This document shows positions 6,505 through 14,549 of a stretch of DNA of 42,321 nucleotides, one piece after another. The notes below the pieces were generated by a model. The model saw nothing but the letters and a program-made list of their open reading frames with translations, had not been told where the DNA came from and ran no database searches. The translations under genes were made by a program, and so were the position numbers. The DNA comes from an uncultured Spirochaetaceae bacterium (GTDB lineage Bacteria > Spirochaetota > Spirochaetia > Sphaerochaetales > Sphaerochaetaceae): NCBI GenBank assembly GCA_900315435.1, contig OMYY01000025.1:1-42321 (forward strand). Reading direction: 5' to 3'. Positions within the stretch are counted from its first letter, which is position 1. Each line of letters starts with the position of its first letter.

Positions 6505-9060
6505 ATGACCTGTATCATCAACGGTAAGCCGGTCTCCTACGAGGGGCCGGACATGAAGTTATTGCCGTTCCTACGGGATCACCTGCTGCTGACCGGAACG
6601 AAAGACGGCTGCAGCGAAGGCGCTTGTGGTGCGTGCACAGTATTGGTAGACGGAAAGCCGGCAAAGGCCTGCGTCTTCTCGTTATCTCGGCTGGAAGGCA
6701 AACGGATCACCACCATCGAAGGCCTTTCTGAAAAAGAGAAAGAAGTCTACGCCTACTGCTTTGCGGCCAGCGGAGCCGTGCAGTGCGGATTCTGCATCCC
6801 CGGCATGGTGCTCTGCGCCAAGAGCCTGCTTGACCAGGACCTGAACCCAAGCCGGGAGATGATCAAGAAGGCAATCCGGGGCAACATCTGCCGTTGTACC
6901 GGATACCAGAAGATCGAGGACGCGATCCTGATGAGCGCGACCTATTTCCGCGAACACATCCAGGTACCTGAGCACATACCGCTTCCCGGCGTGGGCGGGA
7001 ACATGCTTCGCGTCGATGCAAAAGAAAAGGTGCTTGGCACAGGGCAGTATCCCGACGACCTGCACCTGCCCGGTATGGCCTACGGAAAGGCATTGCGCAG
7101 TCTCCATCCTCGAGCCAGAGTGCTGGGTATCGATGTTTCCAAAGCGCTTGCCCATCCGGATTGCGTCACGGTGCTGACGGCAAGCGATGTCCCGGAAAAC
7201 ATGATAGGGCACCTGGTCCATGACTGGCCGGTCATGATTCCCGTGGGGGGAATCACCCGCTATATCGGCGACGCCGTCGCGCTGGCGGTCAGCCGCAGGC
7301 AGGAATCGCTCAAGGAAATCCTCGACCTGATCCAGGTGGAATACGAGGTCCTCCCGGGGGTCTACACTCCTGAAGAGGCGCTCCGGGAAGGAGCCCCTCT
7401 GGTCCACGAGAGCGGGAACCTGCTGGATACCGAAGTCATCAAACGCGGGAATGCGGAAGAGCAGCTGAAAGATTGCGCCCATGTGGTGCACCAAGTGTTC
7501 CATACTCCATACACCGAGCATGCATTCATGGAACCAGAGTGCGCCGTCGCCCTGCCGGAAGGGGACGGAATACAGGTGTTCACCGCAGGACAGAGCGTCT
7601 ACGACGAGCAGAGGGAAATCAGCCGTATGCTTCGCCTGCCGCCAGAGAAGGTCCACTGCCATTCCATGCTGGTGGGAGGCGGCTTCGGAGGCAAAGAGGA
7701 CATGAGCGTCCAGCACCATGCGGCGCTCGCGGCCTGGAAATGTAAGATGCCGGTCAAGGTCAAGCTGACCAGACAGGAGAGCATCAACATCCATCCGAAA
7801 CGGCACCCGATGGACATCGACCTGACCATCGGCTGTGACAAGGACGGGTTCCTCAAGGCCTGCAAGGTGAGGATCATCGCCAACACCGGCGCCTATGCTT
7901 CCCTTGGCGGGCCTGTCCTGCAGAGGGCCTGTACCCACGCCGCAGGACCCTACAACTATCAGGACATCGACATCATCGGCAAGGCGGTCTACACCAACAA
8001 CGTGCCGGCAGGAGCCTTCCGCGGGTTCGGTGTCACCCAGAGCTGCTTCGCCGTCGAGAGCGCGATCAACCTGCTTGCCAAGGAGTGCGGCATCGATCCC
8101 TTCGTCTTCCGGATGCAGAACGCTCTGAAACCGGGGGACACCATGCCCAACGGACAGATTGCCGGCCCGGACACCGCCGTGCGCGAGTGTCTGGAGGCGG
8201 TCAAGGAAGCATACTACGCCAACAAGTACACCGGCATCGCTTGCGCCCTGAAGAACAGCGGTCTCGGTGTCGGCGTCCCTGACTGGGGACGCACCATCCT
8301 TGATGTGGAGGGTGGCGTGGTCCATGTCCGGACCTCCGCGGCATGTATGGGCCAAGGGGTGGCGACGGTCGCCACCCAGATTGTCCGCGAGACCCTGTGG
8401 CCCTACGAAGCCCCGATTGTCGTCGAGAGACCTGATACCGTACGCACCCCGGATTGCGGCACCAGCACGGCAAGCCGCCAGACGGTCTTCTGCGGTGAGG
8501 CCACTCGGCGTGCCGCCGAACGGCTGAAGGAGGCGATGGACAGCCATGAGCTCGACGAGCTCGAGGGCAAGGAGTTCCTCGGAGAGTTTTTCGGCAAGAC
8601 CGACCCGCTCGGATCGCCCAAACCTCATCCGGTCAGCCATGTCGCCTACTCCTATTCCGCCCAAGTGGTCACCCTGGACGAGGAGACGGGAAAGGTAGCG
8701 TGCGTCACCGCCGCCTGCGATGTGGGAAAGGTAATCAATCCGCTTTCCTGCAACGGACAAATCGACGGGGGTGTCGTCATGGGTCTCGGTTACGCGCTGA
8801 CCGAGCGCTTCCCTGTCAAGGAAGGAGTACCCCAGGTCAAGTATGGCACACTCGGACTGCTCAGGGCTCCCGATGTGCCGCCGATCCATACCATCACCGT
8901 CCATGGAAGCGGCTCCTATGGCTTCGCCTATGGGGCAAAGGGGGTCGGCGAGCTGTGCACGATTCCCACCGCCCCGGCCTGCCAGCACGCCTACTGGAAA
9001 TGGGACGGGAAGTTCCGCACCTCCCTTCCCCTCGAGGAAACCCCGTATTCCAAGAAATAG
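6505..9060 (+). CDS. Fused xanthine-dehydrogenase-type molybdoenzyme
   Basis: The 851-residue protein joins an N-terminal ferredoxin-like [2Fe-2S] module to the large molybdopterin subunit. Cluster cysteines are visible at 36, 41, 44 and 56 (first cluster) and 94, 97, 129 and 131 (second). The Mo-cofactor region carries VGGGFGGKED, GAFRGFGVTQ and ACMGQG, and the catalytic Glu sits in GAKGVGE near the C-terminus. This one-chain layout and length fit the selenium-dependent xanthine dehydrogenase type of anaerobes, which hydroxylates purines or related N-heterocycles in the cytoplasm. No FAD subunit or Mo-insertion genes are nearby. It is on the opposite strand to both neighbouring FtsK/J-domain arms and ends 8 bases from the convergent J-domain gene. 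The exact substrate is not certain. Confidence 0.85.
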   Translation: MTCIINGKPVSYEGPDMKLLPFLRDHLLLTGTKDGCSEGACGACTVLVDGKPAKACVFSLSRLEGKRITTIEGLSEKEKEVYAYCFAASGAVQCGFCIPGMVLCAKSLLDQDLNPSREMIKKAIRGNICRCTGYQKIEDAILMSATYFREHIQVPEHIPLPGVGGNMLRVDAKEKVLGTGQYPDDLHLPGMAYGKALRSLHPRARVLGIDVSKALAHPDCVTVLTASDVPENMIGHLVHDWPVMIPVGGITRYIGDAVALAVSRRQESLKEILDLIQVEYEVLPGVYTPEEALREGAPLVHESGNLLDTEVIKRGNAEEQLKDCAHVVHQVFHTPYTEHAFMEPECAVALPEGDGIQVFTAGQSVYDEQREISRMLRLPPEKVHCHSMLVGGGFGGKEDMSVQHHAALAAWKCKMPVKVKLTRQESINIHPKRHPMDIDLTIGCDKDGFLKACKVRIIANTGAYASLGGPVLQRACTHAAGPYNYQDIDIIGKAVYTNNVPAGAFRGFGVTQSCFAVESAINLLAKECGIDPFVFRMQNALKPGDTMPNGQIAGPDTAVRECLEAVKEAYYANKYTGIACALKNSGLGVGVPDWGRTILDVEGGVVHVRTSAACMGQGVATVATQIVRETLWPYEAPIVVERPDTVRTPDCGTSTASRQTVFCGEATRRAAERLKEAMDSHELDELEGKEFLGEFFGKTDPLGSPKPHPVSHVAYSYSAQVVTLDEETGKVACVTAACDVGKVINPLSCNGQIDGGVVMGLGYALTERFPVKEGVPQVKYGTLGLLRAPDVPPIHTITVHGSGSYGFAYGAKGVGELCTIPTAPACQHAYWKWDGKFRTSLPLEETPYSKK

Positions 9061-9068
9061 GGGTGTGT

Positions 9069-9488
9069 TTACCTCCCGTAATACTTCTTGAGCATATCGA
9101 AGGCATCGTTGACGAGCTTCATCTGCTCCTGGGCATACTCCTGTTTCTTTTCGTTCGAGACATAGTTGTCGGGATGCCAGAAGCGGACCATGTTCCGGTA
9201 TGCTGCGTTCACCTCCTCCCATGTGACACCGGGCTTGATGCCCAGGATTCCATAGTAGTAGGGGTCAGGACCCGTGTGCGCTTCTTGCTTGGGCTCCTCC
9301 TGTCGGGATGCATCTTCTTGTGCATCCGAAAACCCATCGCCATGTGGTAATTGCTGGGGTCTCGAGGCTTGTTGCGCATCCTTGTACAATCGATATGCGC
9401 CGTACGCAGCCGCACCGATTCCTGCGAGAATGCCAAGCCCTGTCAGCAGTCCTCCGAGCCCATCGTCATCATCGTCATAGCGTCCCAT
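9069..9488 (-). CDS. Membrane-anchored J-domain protein
   Basis: The 139-residue protein has an acidic N-terminus (MGRYDDDDDG), then a Gly/Ala-rich hydrophobic segment at 11-34 that is probably membrane-inserted. A polar Gln/Glu-rich linker follows, then a complete J domain at 75-139. The domain begins DPYYYGILGIKPGVTWEEV, carries the HPD tripeptide at 105-107 and ends with helix IV. J domains stimulate the ATPase of Hsp70 (DnaK). This one lacks the zinc and substrate-binding parts of DnaJ, so it would recruit Hsp70 to a specific site at the membrane. ATG at 9488 follows GGGAGG; a GTG one codon upstream is possible. It is the last gene of the leftward WYL/FtsK/J unit, and no Hsp70 gene is encoded nearby. 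Confidence 0.8.
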   Translation of the reverse strand: MGRYDDDDDGLGGLLTGLGILAGIGAAAYGAYRLYKDAQQASRPQQLPHGDGFSDAQEDASRQEEPKQEAHTGPDPYYYGILGIKPGVTWEEVNAAYRNMVRFWHPDNYVSNEKKQEYAQEQMKLVNDAFDMLKKYYGR

Positions 9489-9518
9489 CACTTTTCCCTC
9501 CCGTCACGAAACAATCAG

Positions 9519-10514
9519 TCAACAACGATGAAATTCAGACAGCATATTGAATGCGTCATTGATACGAATCAGTTGCGTTTCGGCAAACGACCGCATCTTC
9601 GGATTCCTCGAATAATGATCAGGATGCCAGAAACGGACCAGGTTCTTGTAGTACGAGACAACCTTGTTCCAATCTTTGTCCCAATTCGCATCCAATTCCC
9701 TAGCTGGAAAAGAGTTGATATCGAAAAGCCCACTGTAAGAAAGCCTACGCATCCCATCAATGAGATCAGTCCTCCGCTTCAGGAACTCTTTACGGCTTGC
9801 TTCATTCGGAAGCTTTTCGAGAAAATCGAAATTCGATGAAAGGAAAGCCCATGCTTTATCGATGCGCGCCATTTGCGCTTCTGCCATCTTCTGAAACCAT
9901 TTGTCCTCGAAATGTTGGGGAGACAAGAAACGGACAAAGGCTTTGTAACTCGCAAGACATTCTCGCTTGATGTCCTCTGTTGCATCCGTCCCGCCCAACT
10001 TTGCACAATCGACTCCCAGGACCCCTCCATGCCAAATCAAATCCATCAACGTCGGTATGGCGTCAGCTATCGCATCGTCATCCTCTTTTCCCTCGCCCTC
10101 TCGTGCAGTTCCACACTTGATGATCTGCTTGTAGGAAAAAGGAATGGGAGAGCCCTCCAAATCGCGATACGAAATCTGCTTCTCGGTATGGGCAAGCAAC
10201 TCTTCCACCAATTCCATATCGAATATGAATCCGTATGGAGCGAAAGAGGAAAACAGCCGCTCGAACTCATTCCTTCGCAAATCCTTCCCTTCCGGGAGAG
10301 GAAAGACAATACGATCTCCTTTCCCATTCGAGAGTTCCATATGGAGATTTGTTACCCTTCCTTGTAGTCTGGAATAGTAACTTGTATCATAATCTCCATA
10401 GAGAAACAGCTTCACGCTGCCCGAGAACAAACGCATATACAATTTCTCTGAATTGTCTTGCGTGCGCACTTCACCATTCCATTTCAAGGTCGTATGCTCC
10501 TCTTTCCCACGCAC
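9519..10514 (-). CDS. Protein with two C-terminal J-like modules, one HPD and one SPQ
   Basis: The first 170 residues (beta-rich, acidic) match nothing I recognise. The C-terminal half contains two similar segments. One is YKAFVRFLSPQHF with AEAQMARIDKAWAFL. The other is YKNLVRFWHPDHY with AETQLIRINDAFNML. The second is the helix II-loop-helix III part of a J domain with intact HPD at 297-299. In the first the tripeptide is SPQ (198-200), which should not activate Hsp70. A typical helix I is missing in both. The start is uncertain: GTG at 10514 overlaps the preceding gene, and a TTG at 10487 has a better-placed GAGGAG. It lies 30 bases upstream of the membrane J-protein gene and was probably derived from a relative of it. 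Confidence 0.7.
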   Translation of the reverse strand: MRGKEEHTTLKWNGEVRTQDNSEKLYMRLFSGSVKLFLYGDYDTSYYSRLQGRVTNLHMELSNGKGDRIVFPLPEGKDLRRNEFERLFSSFAPYGFIFDMELVEELLAHTEKQISYRDLEGSPIPFSYKQIIKCGTAREGEGKEDDDAIADAIPTLMDLIWHGGVLGVDCAKLGGTDATEDIKRECLASYKAFVRFLSPQHFEDKWFQKMAEAQMARIDKAWAFLSSNFDFLEKLPNEASRKEFLKRRTDLIDGMRRLSYSGLFDINSFPARELDANWDKDWNKVVSYYKNLVRFWHPDHYSRNPKMRSFAETQLIRINDAFNMLSEFHRC

Positions 10515-11100
10515 TCACCATCCTGATGATCCGGCTTGCATATTCCTGGTCCCTCCATTTGCGTACTCCGGGGTGCGGCATTTCGAGGAACAGGGGCCCC
10601 TCATCATCCGCATCCTGGTATGCCCTTTCATCGAGTGATTCGTCATGAAAGTGCAAATGCTGGAGGTGGTAGGAAAAGTATCCTCCGACAAGGTCGTTCC
10701 AAAGGAGGGAACAGGTTCCGCCGAAGATGACGATATCGGGCTTTGCAGCTTCCATTTCCGCCAATACGCGAATTCGGTTCTGGGCATACAACATCTCCAG
10801 TCGTGACCAGGAAGTACTCGATCCTCCCGGATGCTCTCCGATATTGATCCAGGCGATGTCACGCAAGGAGGCTTTCACCTCGTCGTCATAGGCATCGAGG
10901 TCTTCGGCGTCTTCCGCTCCCTGCAGGATGCCATACGAGGACAACGCAATTCTCCGGGGGACTTTCTTGTCCACCGGAAGATAGGTATCCACCCATCTCT
11001 GTACGTGGAAAGATTCATCTCTCGAATTGGATTCTTTCAGCACCCAACAAATCTGATATGATGCGTTCCAATACCGCTTTTGATTGACAATACTGTACAT
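10471..11100 (-). CDS. Uncharacterised protein, possible uracil-DNA-glycosylase-like fold
   Basis: The 209-residue protein starts at an ATG with a strong GGGGGAGGAG site, 19 bases after the FtsK-like gene. Features suggestive of the uracil-DNA-glycosylase superfamily are an N-terminal RRIALSSYG segment, LRDIAWINIGEHPGG (a strand like those ending in an active-site Asn), AKPDIVIFGGTCSLLW (a PD-hydrophobic-GG strand) and LFLEMPHPGVRKW (a late HP motif). The canonical GEAPG motif is absent. The fold is therefore a guess from motif order; a nucleotide-processing or nucleic-acid-binding role would follow if it is right. Its 3' end overlaps the tandem J-protein gene. Confidence 0.6.
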   Translation of the reverse strand: MYSIVNQKRYWNASYQICWVLKESNSRDESFHVQRWVDTYLPVDKKVPRRIALSSYGILQGAEDAEDLDAYDDEVKASLRDIAWINIGEHPGGSSTSWSRLEMLYAQNRIRVLAEMEAAKPDIVIFGGTCSLLWNDLVGGYFSYHLQHLHFHDESLDERAYQDADDEGPLFLEMPHPGVRKWRDQEYASRIIRMVSAWERGAYDLEMEW

Positions 11101-11119
11101 GTACTCCTCCCCCAGGCAC

Positions 11120-11803
11120 TCATGCCGTGGGTTGCAATAGCTGACGCAGACCGTGTTCCATTCGCAACTTCACGGGTTCTCCCCACCATCTTTCGCTGTA
11201 GAGCAGCGCTTCGTCACCCATGCGGGTGGGAACGTCAAGGATGATGCATGAGGGAATGACAGCCCGCAACGCATGGGAGAAACTCTCAACGGTGATGCGG
11301 GATGTGCGGAGCACGATATGGATTCCGCACATCCGGCCGTCAAGGGCAAGGTGGCGGATCTGTCTCTCGAATCTGCTCCTGTCCGCTTCCCACAGCCAAA
11401 GGAACTCATCGACGACCACGAGCAATCTTGCCATCACGTTTCCCGTCTTCTTCTGGTACTCCACGCAATCCCGACTCCTCGTCGACAAGATCGCGTCCCT
11501 CCTTGAGGGAATCTCCCGTTCATTCACGTAATCGATGGCGGTAAATGCATCGCAGAGGTCCAGGTCGGAAGTCCAGAGGCTCTGGGGATTTCCGTCAAAA
11601 CGGGAGAAACGCGCTCCGATGAGCAAGGCCATGTTCGTAGCATCGACCCCCCATGCGCAATGCACCAGATACTCCATGAAATCCGAATCTTCCGGTGCAT
11701 ACACCATCACGCCGGGCGTGCGTCCCAAATCCATCACTTCGTCTTTCCCCTCCTCGGTCTTTCCGAGCCATACGGGGATGGATTCGACAGGGGAATGATC
11801 CAT
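11120..11803 (-). CDS. FtsK/SpoIIIE-like core protein with degenerate Walker A (copy 2)
   Basis: A 227-residue paralogue of the protein at 5601-6272. The layout is the same: IPVWLGKTEEGKDEVMDLG entry strand, a P-loop position reading PGVMVYAPEDSDFM (30-43) with no Lys or GKS, Walker B ARLLVVVDEF (125-134) and MCGIHIVLRTSR (158-169) late in the core. Both copies keep P-[D/E]-x3-FM in place of the P-loop, so the loss is shared and conserved rather than random decay. The ATG at 11803 follows AGAGGAGG at good spacing, which fixes the start. It lies between the WYL regulator and the UDG-like gene, probably co-transcribed with both. A scaffold or non-hydrolysing partner role is inferred. Confidence 0.75.
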   Translation of the reverse strand: MDHSPVESIPVWLGKTEEGKDEVMDLGRTPGVMVYAPEDSDFMEYLVHCAWGVDATNMALLIGARFSRFDGNPQSLWTSDLDLCDAFTAIDYVNEREIPSRRDAILSTRSRDCVEYQKKTGNVMARLLVVVDEFLWLWEADRSRFERQIRHLALDGRMCGIHIVLRTSRITVESFSHALRAVIPSCIILDVPTRMGDEALLYSERWWGEPVKLRMEHGLRQLLQPTA

Positions 11804-11878
11804 TCTTTCCTCCTCTTTTGAGGTAACCATACCTCCCAAAAGGTGGAGTAACCCTCACCCATCCATGAAAAAGTGAAA

Positions 11879-12844
11879 TTAATGCCACGTTTCTTCCGGG
11901 GGCCAGTCGGAAGAGACCAGCGTGCAATGGTTGCTCTCTTTCCTGATCCATTCCTTTGCGCCGTACAGACATCGGGTTCTTCCGGTAAAGAGAATCTCGC
12001 CGTCGGGCAGCTTTGTGATGGTGACGCTCTTCGGCCATTGCTGCTGCATGCGGTACCATCCCTGCCAGGAATCGAATCGCACGGTGAACGCATACTCCTT
12101 TTCTTCCCAGAAGGGGCCGAACGGATCCTCGAGCCTTCCATCATAAGGAAGCTTTTCGGGCGGGTTGGCGACTTCCAGTACCTGAGGAACATCCATGATC
12201 CGCTCAAGCGCATAGGTCCTGAGCGCTCCATCTTCCACCTTCTGGGCGTTGAGATAGATTCCTCCGTCATAGAAGAAGAGATAGAGGGGAAGCACCTCCC
12301 TCCGCCCTTGTTTGGTGTTCCCCGCATTGACGTAGTCAAAGGCAAGGCACTGGTTCTTTCTGATGGCGGCAAGGATGGCCTCCAGAGCCGGTTTCGCCGA
12401 GGGAGGAAGGATCTTCTCGACGGAAAGCGCATTGTGGACCATGCACGCACACGAAGGGTTCCTGACCCAGTTCACCTTCTTCCACAACCCCTCCGCCGCA
12501 TCCTTGAGCACGGGCACCTGCCTGGACAGGTCCATCATCAGCGCGAAAAGAAAACTCTCCTCCTCGCTCAACCCGAGCGAGGGAAGCTGGAGGTTCCACA
12601 GGCTGTCCGGAGAGATGCGGTAAATCGTCCGCCTATGGTCATTGGGATCCTTGTCCTCATCTACGCACAGCACACTCCCATTGGCATTGAAAGCCTCCAG
12701 GCTGTCAATCAAGCTCTTCATGGTCCATCGGTCCAGACCCATCTCCCTTGCAAGCTCGGTCACCGTCACACCTTCCGGCCTCGCCATCTTTTGAATGACC
12801 TGCAGCAGCAAGGAAAGACTCTCCATCATGTTGTGTTTCCCCAT
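11879..12844 (-). CDS. WYL-domain transcriptional regulator
   Basis: The 321-residue protein has an N-terminal helix-turn-helix (GVTVTELAREMGLDRWTMKS then LIDSLEAF). A central WYL domain follows, recognisable around CLAFDYVNAG and REVLPLYLFFYDGGIYLNAQ with ALERI. It ends with a WCX-like C-terminal domain. WYL regulators bind ligands, often nucleic acids or nucleotides, and frequently control defence or stress loci. A GGAGG lies 8 bases before the chosen ATG at 12844. It heads the leftward FtsK/UDG-like/J-domain gene row with a 75-base gap, and diverges from the AlbA_2 ATPase gene. That position suggests it controls the row. Confidence 0.85.
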   Translation of the reverse strand: MGKHNMMESLSLLLQVIQKMARPEGVTVTELAREMGLDRWTMKSLIDSLEAFNANGSVLCVDEDKDPNDHRRTIYRISPDSLWNLQLPSLGLSEEESFLFALMMDLSRQVPVLKDAAEGLWKKVNWVRNPSCACMVHNALSVEKILPPSAKPALEAILAAIRKNQCLAFDYVNAGNTKQGRREVLPLYLFFYDGGIYLNAQKVEDGALRTYALERIMDVPQVLEVANPPEKLPYDGRLEDPFGPFWEEKEYAFTVRFDSWQGWYRMQQQWPKSVTITKLPDGEILFTGRTRCLYGAKEWIRKESNHCTLVSSDWPPEETWH

Positions 12845-13020
12845 TTCCGGCCTCCGCTTCCACCATAGCACACGATAGGTGGTGTTTTATTCACATATTT
12901 TGTCAAAACCAAGACACTGGTCGTACCGCGAACAATGGGGTACATTTATCTTGATTTCTCTTTTCTCTGTATACGGGAATTGGCAGGAGCAGTAATTACC
13001 ATACCAAGGGAGACATACTC

Positions 13021-14496
13021 ATGACATTGGACGCCATCAGAATGGGAGAGCATGAAACTATAGAATACAAAAAAGACATCCCTGCAGAAAAAGAAAAATT
13101 TCTGAAAACTGCTGTCGCTTTTGCCAATGGCAATGGAGGCAAACTGGTCTTTGGAGTGCAAGACACCACATGGGATGTCATTGGTTTCCCGAATGAAGAG
13201 CTGTTTGTGAAAATGGATGCAATCACCAATAGCATCTATGATTCCTGTACGCCGAAAATCGTTCCTCAAGTGGAAATTCAAGAGGTGGAAGGAAAACATA
13301 TTATTGTGGCAACCATTCATCCCGGAATGGAAAAACCGTATTACCTGACTTCTCAAGGCATGATGGATGGAACGTATATCCGAATTTCCGGAACCACCAG
13401 AAAAGCCGACCCTCAAACAATCCAAGAGCTTTGTTTGGATGGATCCAACCGGAGTTTCGACCAAATGAGGACAGGCGTTGTGGTGTCCGACCAACGCATC
13501 CGAAAGCTCTGCAACCGGATGTACCAACATGCATTGTCCAATGACCTCGGCAAAACTGGCATCCGCAAGATTACCAAGAACCAGATGCTTTCCTGGAAAC
13601 TACTTGTCGCGGAAGGAAACGATCTCTACGCAACAAACGGATTTCTTCTTCTGGAGGGAGACGAAAAGGCTTTTCCTGAAGCATGCATCCAATGCGCAGA
13701 ATTCAAAGGAACCGACAGGTCAGTCTTTCTTGACCGAAAGGAAATCAATGGACCTCTTGATGTCCAGGTGGAAGACGCCACAAATTTCGTAATGCAGCAT
13801 ATCCGCATGGGCTCCCGTATTGATGGAGTCTATCGGAAAGATATCTACGAACTCCCCATAGACAGTGTCAGGGAAATGATTGCGAATGCCGTCTGCCATC
13901 GATCCTACGTGCGGCATGGGAAAATCCAAGTTGCCCTGTATGAGAATCGGCTCGAAGTCACTTCCCCAGGAAGACTCAGTGACGAGTTGTCCATAGAAGA
14001 TCTGAAGAAAGGAAATTCCCTCATCCGCAACAAAGCAATTGCGACGGCTTTTGCCTACATGCATGTGATAGAATCCTGGGGAACTGGTATCCCTCGCATT
14101 ATGCAAGAAGCCAAGGACTACGGCTTGGGAGAGGTACAGTTTGACAACATGGGAGTATCGTTTCGGATTACGCTGGCCAGAAAACCATTTGCTACAGATC
14201 AGTATGGCGTAGTGAATCCCACCCAGTCCACCCAGTCCACCCAGTCCACCCAGTCCACCCAGTCCACCCAGTCCTCACAGTCCACCCAGTCCACCCAGTC
14301 CTCACAGTTCTCTCAGGAAGAACGTCAGATACTGGAACTCCTGAAGAACGAACCGGAAATCGGGCAATCCCAAATCGCATGCAGGTTGCAATGGAACGTG
14401 AACAAGGTGAAATACTATCTGCACAAGTTCAGATTGAAGGGAATCTTGCAACGGACCGGGACCAACCGTCAGGGAAGTTGGGTTTTGACGCTCTAG
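13021..14496 (+). CDS. Schlafen AlbA_2 / HATPase regulator with TQS repeat linker
   Basis: The 491-residue protein starts with an AlbA_2 (Schlafen-type) nucleic-acid-binding domain (ETIEYKKDIPAEKEKF, then AFANGNGGKLVFGVQD). A GHKL-type ATPase domain follows, with its N-box at IANAVCHRSY, a G1-like ENRLEVTSPGRL and an ESWGTGIPRI motif. A low-complexity linker of six TQS, one SQS, two TQS and one SQF triplets (about residues 401-430) leads to a C-terminal winged helix (IGQSQIACRLQWNVNKVKYY). The GGGAGA ribosome site supports the ATG at 13021. Proteins of this build are cytoplasmic transcriptional regulators, often near mobile or defence genes. It diverges from the WYL gene. The linker DNA is a 9-bp tandem repeat able to change length in frame. 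Confidence 0.85.
   Translation: MTLDAIRMGEHETIEYKKDIPAEKEKFLKTAVAFANGNGGKLVFGVQDTTWDVIGFPNEELFVKMDAITNSIYDSCTPKIVPQVEIQEVEGKHIIVATIHPGMEKPYYLTSQGMMDGTYIRISGTTRKADPQTIQELCLDGSNRSFDQMRTGVVVSDQRIRKLCNRMYQHALSNDLGKTGIRKITKNQMLSWKLLVAEGNDLYATNGFLLLEGDEKAFPEACIQCAEFKGTDRSVFLDRKEINGPLDVQVEDATNFVMQHIRMGSRIDGVYRKDIYELPIDSVREMIANAVCHRSYVRHGKIQVALYENRLEVTSPGRLSDELSIEDLKKGNSLIRNKAIATAFAYMHVIESWGTGIPRIMQEAKDYGLGEVQFDNMGVSFRITLARKPFATDQYGVVNPTQSTQSTQSTQSTQSTQSSQSTQSTQSSQFSQEERQILELLKNEPEIGQSQIACRLQWNVNKVKYYLHKFRLKGILQRTGTNRQGSWVLTL
14221..14310 (+). repeat. 9-bp tandem repeat inside the AlbA_2/ATPase gene
   Basis: Ten copies of a 9-base unit lie head to tail. Eight are exactly ACCCAGTCC, and two are variants beginning TCACAG, the last ending TTC. 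Each codes for Thr-Gln-Ser or Ser-Gln-Ser/Phe. Because the unit is a multiple of three, slippage would lengthen or shorten the linker without breaking the frame. Confidence 0.95.
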
Positions 14497-14549
14497 CATC
14501 TTTCTCTCAGCTCTCGAAAAAGCAGGCGTCTTGTGCTACCCTCACGGGT

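Noticed and set aside
6682-9222. 846-codon open frame on the minus strand
   Set aside because: It is antisense to the xanthine-dehydrogenase gene, whose protein has all cofactor motifs; the antisense product is His/Asp/Arg-rich and matches nothing.
12845-13020. Promoter for the WYL gene (TTGACA on the minus strand)
   Set aside because: The TTGACA has no -10 at a usable distance (nearest is 23 bases away), so I did not list it.
14221-14310. CRISPR-like array
   Set aside because: The unit is 9 bases with no spacers, and it is in frame inside a protein-coding gene.
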